NCBI GenBank assembly: GCA_027296185.1
Contig: JAPUJL010000512.1
Coordinates: forward strand, 1 to 6,703
Direction: 5' to 3'
DNA length: 6,703 nt
DNA from: SAR324 cluster bacterium
Lineage (GTDB): Bacteria > SAR324 > JACQKK01
Both the position numbers and the translations under genes were made by a program. The notes beneath the pieces are model-generated. The model made no database searches. It worked only from the letters and a program-made list of their open reading frames with translations, and was not told the origin of the DNA. How positions within the stretch are numbered: position 1 is the stretch's first letter; each line of letters starts with the position of its first letter. Positions 5,406 to 6,703 of the stretch are shown piece after piece.

Positions 5406-6425
5406 CAAGTTTCCGTTACCGGAAAAAATCCTCCTCGCGCCGAACCGCGAGGCCAGCTCGTAGGCGCGTTCGGCTTCCCGCTGAAACCGGAACCGCTGCC
5501 GCCACTCCCGCGAGCGCCTTCCGCTCCGCTCGGAAGCGTTCCTCCACAACAGCGTATAGGCATCGCCCACATGCCTCTGGGTGCGCCCGAAATCCCGCGG
5601 CGCCTTTGCCTTGGTGAAGACGGTGAGCGCCTCCTCGTATTCCGCCAGGGCCTTCCGGGTGTTGGTTCGCGGGAAATTCCCCTGGGCCAGCATCATGTGC
5701 GCCAGCCCCGTGTCGACGTGCGCCTGTCCGTAGGCCTGCGGGTGTTCCTTCGCCCTGAAGAACTTCAGGGCCTCCCGGTACGCGGCGAAGGCGGGCTCCA
5801 TCTTCGAGTCGTCCTGGCCCCTACCGGGTTGGAAGGATTCCCGGTAGGCGTTTCCGATCAGGTTCTGCAATGCGGCGTAGCGCAGGGGGGCCGCCTCCCG
5901 GGTATGCACGGCAAGCGCCTTGCCGTATGCCGCGATGGCCGCGTCCGTCTCCTGCGAATTGCCGCTGCTCTTGCCCGAGGCGTAGTGGGCCTTACCGAGG
6001 GCCGTCTGGGTTTCCGCATAGGCCTCCGGTGCTGTCTCAAGGGAGCGCAGCTTCAGAGATTTGGCGAAGGCGGCGATGGATTTGGCCAGATTCTCCTTCT
6101 CGTTCTTCCGCTTCGCCATGTGCAGGCGGCATTCGCCGATCCGGTGGTGAAGCCGGCCCGCCACCTCCGCATCGATCTCGTCCTCATAGGCCGCCAGGAC
6201 GAAGCGGTAGACCTTCAGCGCCGAGTCGTAGCGGCGGCGCTCGAACTTCGCGTCGCCCTCGTCGATCTCCGCGGCAACCTTGGCCTGGAACGCCGCACGC
6301 TGCCGGGGCTGCACGGTGTTGAGCACGTAGTCGGTGGTATAGACGAGGCCCGCAACGAAGCAGGCCAAAATAACCACGACGACCGGCCAGGGATTTTTGT
6401 TCAGGAATCGCGTCACAACGTTCAT
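5400..6425 (-). CDS. Membrane-anchored tetratricopeptide repeat (TPR) protein
   Basis: A 341-residue protein with one N-terminal membrane segment (about 14-30), then a long helical region, so probably inner-membrane anchored with the repeats in the periplasm, though the topology is not certain. TPR helix B signatures recur: YDSALKVYRFVLA (66-78), AKSIAAFAKSLKL (114-126), TDAAIAAYGKALAV (160-173), EPAFAAYREALKFF (210-223) and RKALAEYEEALTVF (257-270). From about residue 86 the protein repeats with a period of 47-49 residues, longer than the canonical 34, because a variable polar insert separates helix A (motif such as LGKAHY, IGNAYR, VGDAYT) from helix B; units end in Ala-Pro or His-Pro. The C-terminal tail is basic. 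TPRs bind other proteins; the partner is unknown. GAGGAG lies 12 bases before the ATG at 6425, and a good promoter stands upstream. Confidence 0.85.
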   Translation of the reverse strand: MNVVTRFLNKNPWPVVVVILACFVAGLVYTTDYVLNTVQPRQRAAFQAKVAAEIDEGDAKFERRRYDSALKVYRFVLAAYEDEIDAEVAGRLHHRIGECRLHMAKRKNEKENLAKSIAAFAKSLKLRSLETAPEAYAETQTALGKAHYASGKSSGNSQETDAAIAAYGKALAVHTREAAPLRYAALQNLIGNAYRESFQPGRGQDDSKMEPAFAAYREALKFFRAKEHPQAYGQAHVDTGLAHMMLAQGNFPRTNTRKALAEYEEALTVFTKAKAPRDFGRTQRHVGDAYTLLWRNASERSGRRSREWRQRFRFQREAERAYELASRFGARRIFSGNGNLK

Positions 6426-6478
6426 GTTGCCCCGGAACTCCTCGATGGTGCGGCTCGTCCGCCGGTTATCCGGCCCTC

Positions 6479-6507
6479 ATTGCAATTCGGCACGTGGAAA
6501 ATGTCAA
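6479..6507 (-). promoter_or_regulatory. Sigma-70-type promoter for the TPR gene
   Basis: Reading the minus strand, TTGACA (6507-6502) is a perfect -35 box and TGCAAT (6484-6479) a four-of-six -10 box, with exactly 17 bases between. Transcription would start near 6472, leaving a leader of about 46 bases. It is the best promoter match I see in the window and implies that the TPR gene can be expressed independently of the gene at 6613-6703. Confidence 0.6.
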
Positions 6508-6591
6508 CCACCGGCCGGGGGAAAGGCGTCTCCTGGGGCCGCGGTCCTCACCCGGATAGCGGAATCGCCGGGAGCCCGTGCCGCGCCTATG

Positions 6592-6611
6592 CGGCCACCA
6601 GGGGATGGCCG
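6592..6611 (-). terminator. Hairpin just after the partial gene
   Basis: CGGCCA (6592-6597) pairs with TGGCCG (6606-6611) around an 8-base loop, one base beyond the stop codon of the minus-strand gene at 6613-6703. No T run follows on the minus strand, so it is only a possible weak or factor-dependent termination or mRNA-end structure. Confidence 0.3.
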
Positions 6612-6612
6612 A

Positions 6613-6703
6613 TTACTCCAGCGCCTTGGAGGGGGCCAGGGTATTCCGCCGGTACACGCCGAACTTCGCCGCGGTCTGGTAGGCAATGCGGGCCTTGGAC
6701 TCG
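6613..6703 (-). CDS. C-terminal fragment of a gene running off the window; possible TPR paralogue
   Basis: The minus strand is open from the window edge to a TAA at 6615-6613, giving 29 residues that begin ESKARIAYQTAAKFGVYRRN. The stretch ARIAYQTAAKFGVYRR resembles ERAYELASRFGARR near the C-terminus of the neighbouring TPR protein: AY, A, FG and R align without gaps. That is the pattern of a last TPR-like helix. I infer a same-strand paralogue lying upstream of the TPR gene, separated by 187 bases that hold a promoter. With so few residues visible this could also be another helical protein, but the codon pattern and clean stop suggest a real gene end. Confidence 0.5.
   Translation of the reverse strand, partial: ESKARIAYQTAAKFGVYRRNTLAPSKALE

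Noticed and set aside
6504..6686. 60-codon minus-strand frame
   Set aside because: It crosses the stop of the partial gene in another frame and the intergenic region; Pro/Arg-rich product with no motif.

Overview
The window is GC-rich bacterial chromosome with short intergenic gaps. Its genes look like those of a Gram-negative proteobacterium: a divergent polysaccharide deacetylase (YibQ type), a short soluble glutathione S-transferase, a bacterial Dph6-like PP-loop ATPase and a cation diffusion facilitator. I cannot fix the class. Nothing in the window looks like a plasmid, prophage, CRISPR array, rRNA, tRNA or insertion sequence.

Layout. Positions 1-319 hold no gene I can support; they include a G-rich tract just before the first gene. 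320-1330 (+) encodes a membrane-anchored divergent polysaccharide deacetylase. 1331-1522 is a structured intergenic region with a 13-bp inverted repeat, an overlapping 9-bp hairpin and a possible promoter. It leads into a small unrecognised protein gene at 1523-1843 (+) with a good ribosome binding site. Convergent to that is a minus-strand pair: a glutathione S-transferase (about 3470-2865) followed 52 nt later by a DapA-superfamily lyase/aldolase (2812-1901) that keeps the Schiff-base lysine but lacks the classical DapA triad. Divergent from the pair is a plus-strand operon: a Dph6/TIGR00290-like ATP-binding protein (3628-4335), coupled by an ATGA overlap to a CDF metal transporter (4332-5234). 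5400-6425 (-) is a membrane-anchored TPR protein built from about five units of roughly 48 residues, preceded by a perfect TTGACA -35 box. The window ends inside the 3' end of another minus-strand gene (6613-6703), whose C-terminus resembles that of the TPR protein.

How the genes fit together. Two short co-directional units (GST with DapA-like; Dph6-like with CDF) are probable operons, but no single pathway links the whole window. Most of it looks like ordinary chromosomal content. The least explained element is the orphan 106-aa gene with its structured upstream region. Second are the Dph6-like/CDF coupling and the possible tandem TPR paralogues. I found no convincing complete new system.
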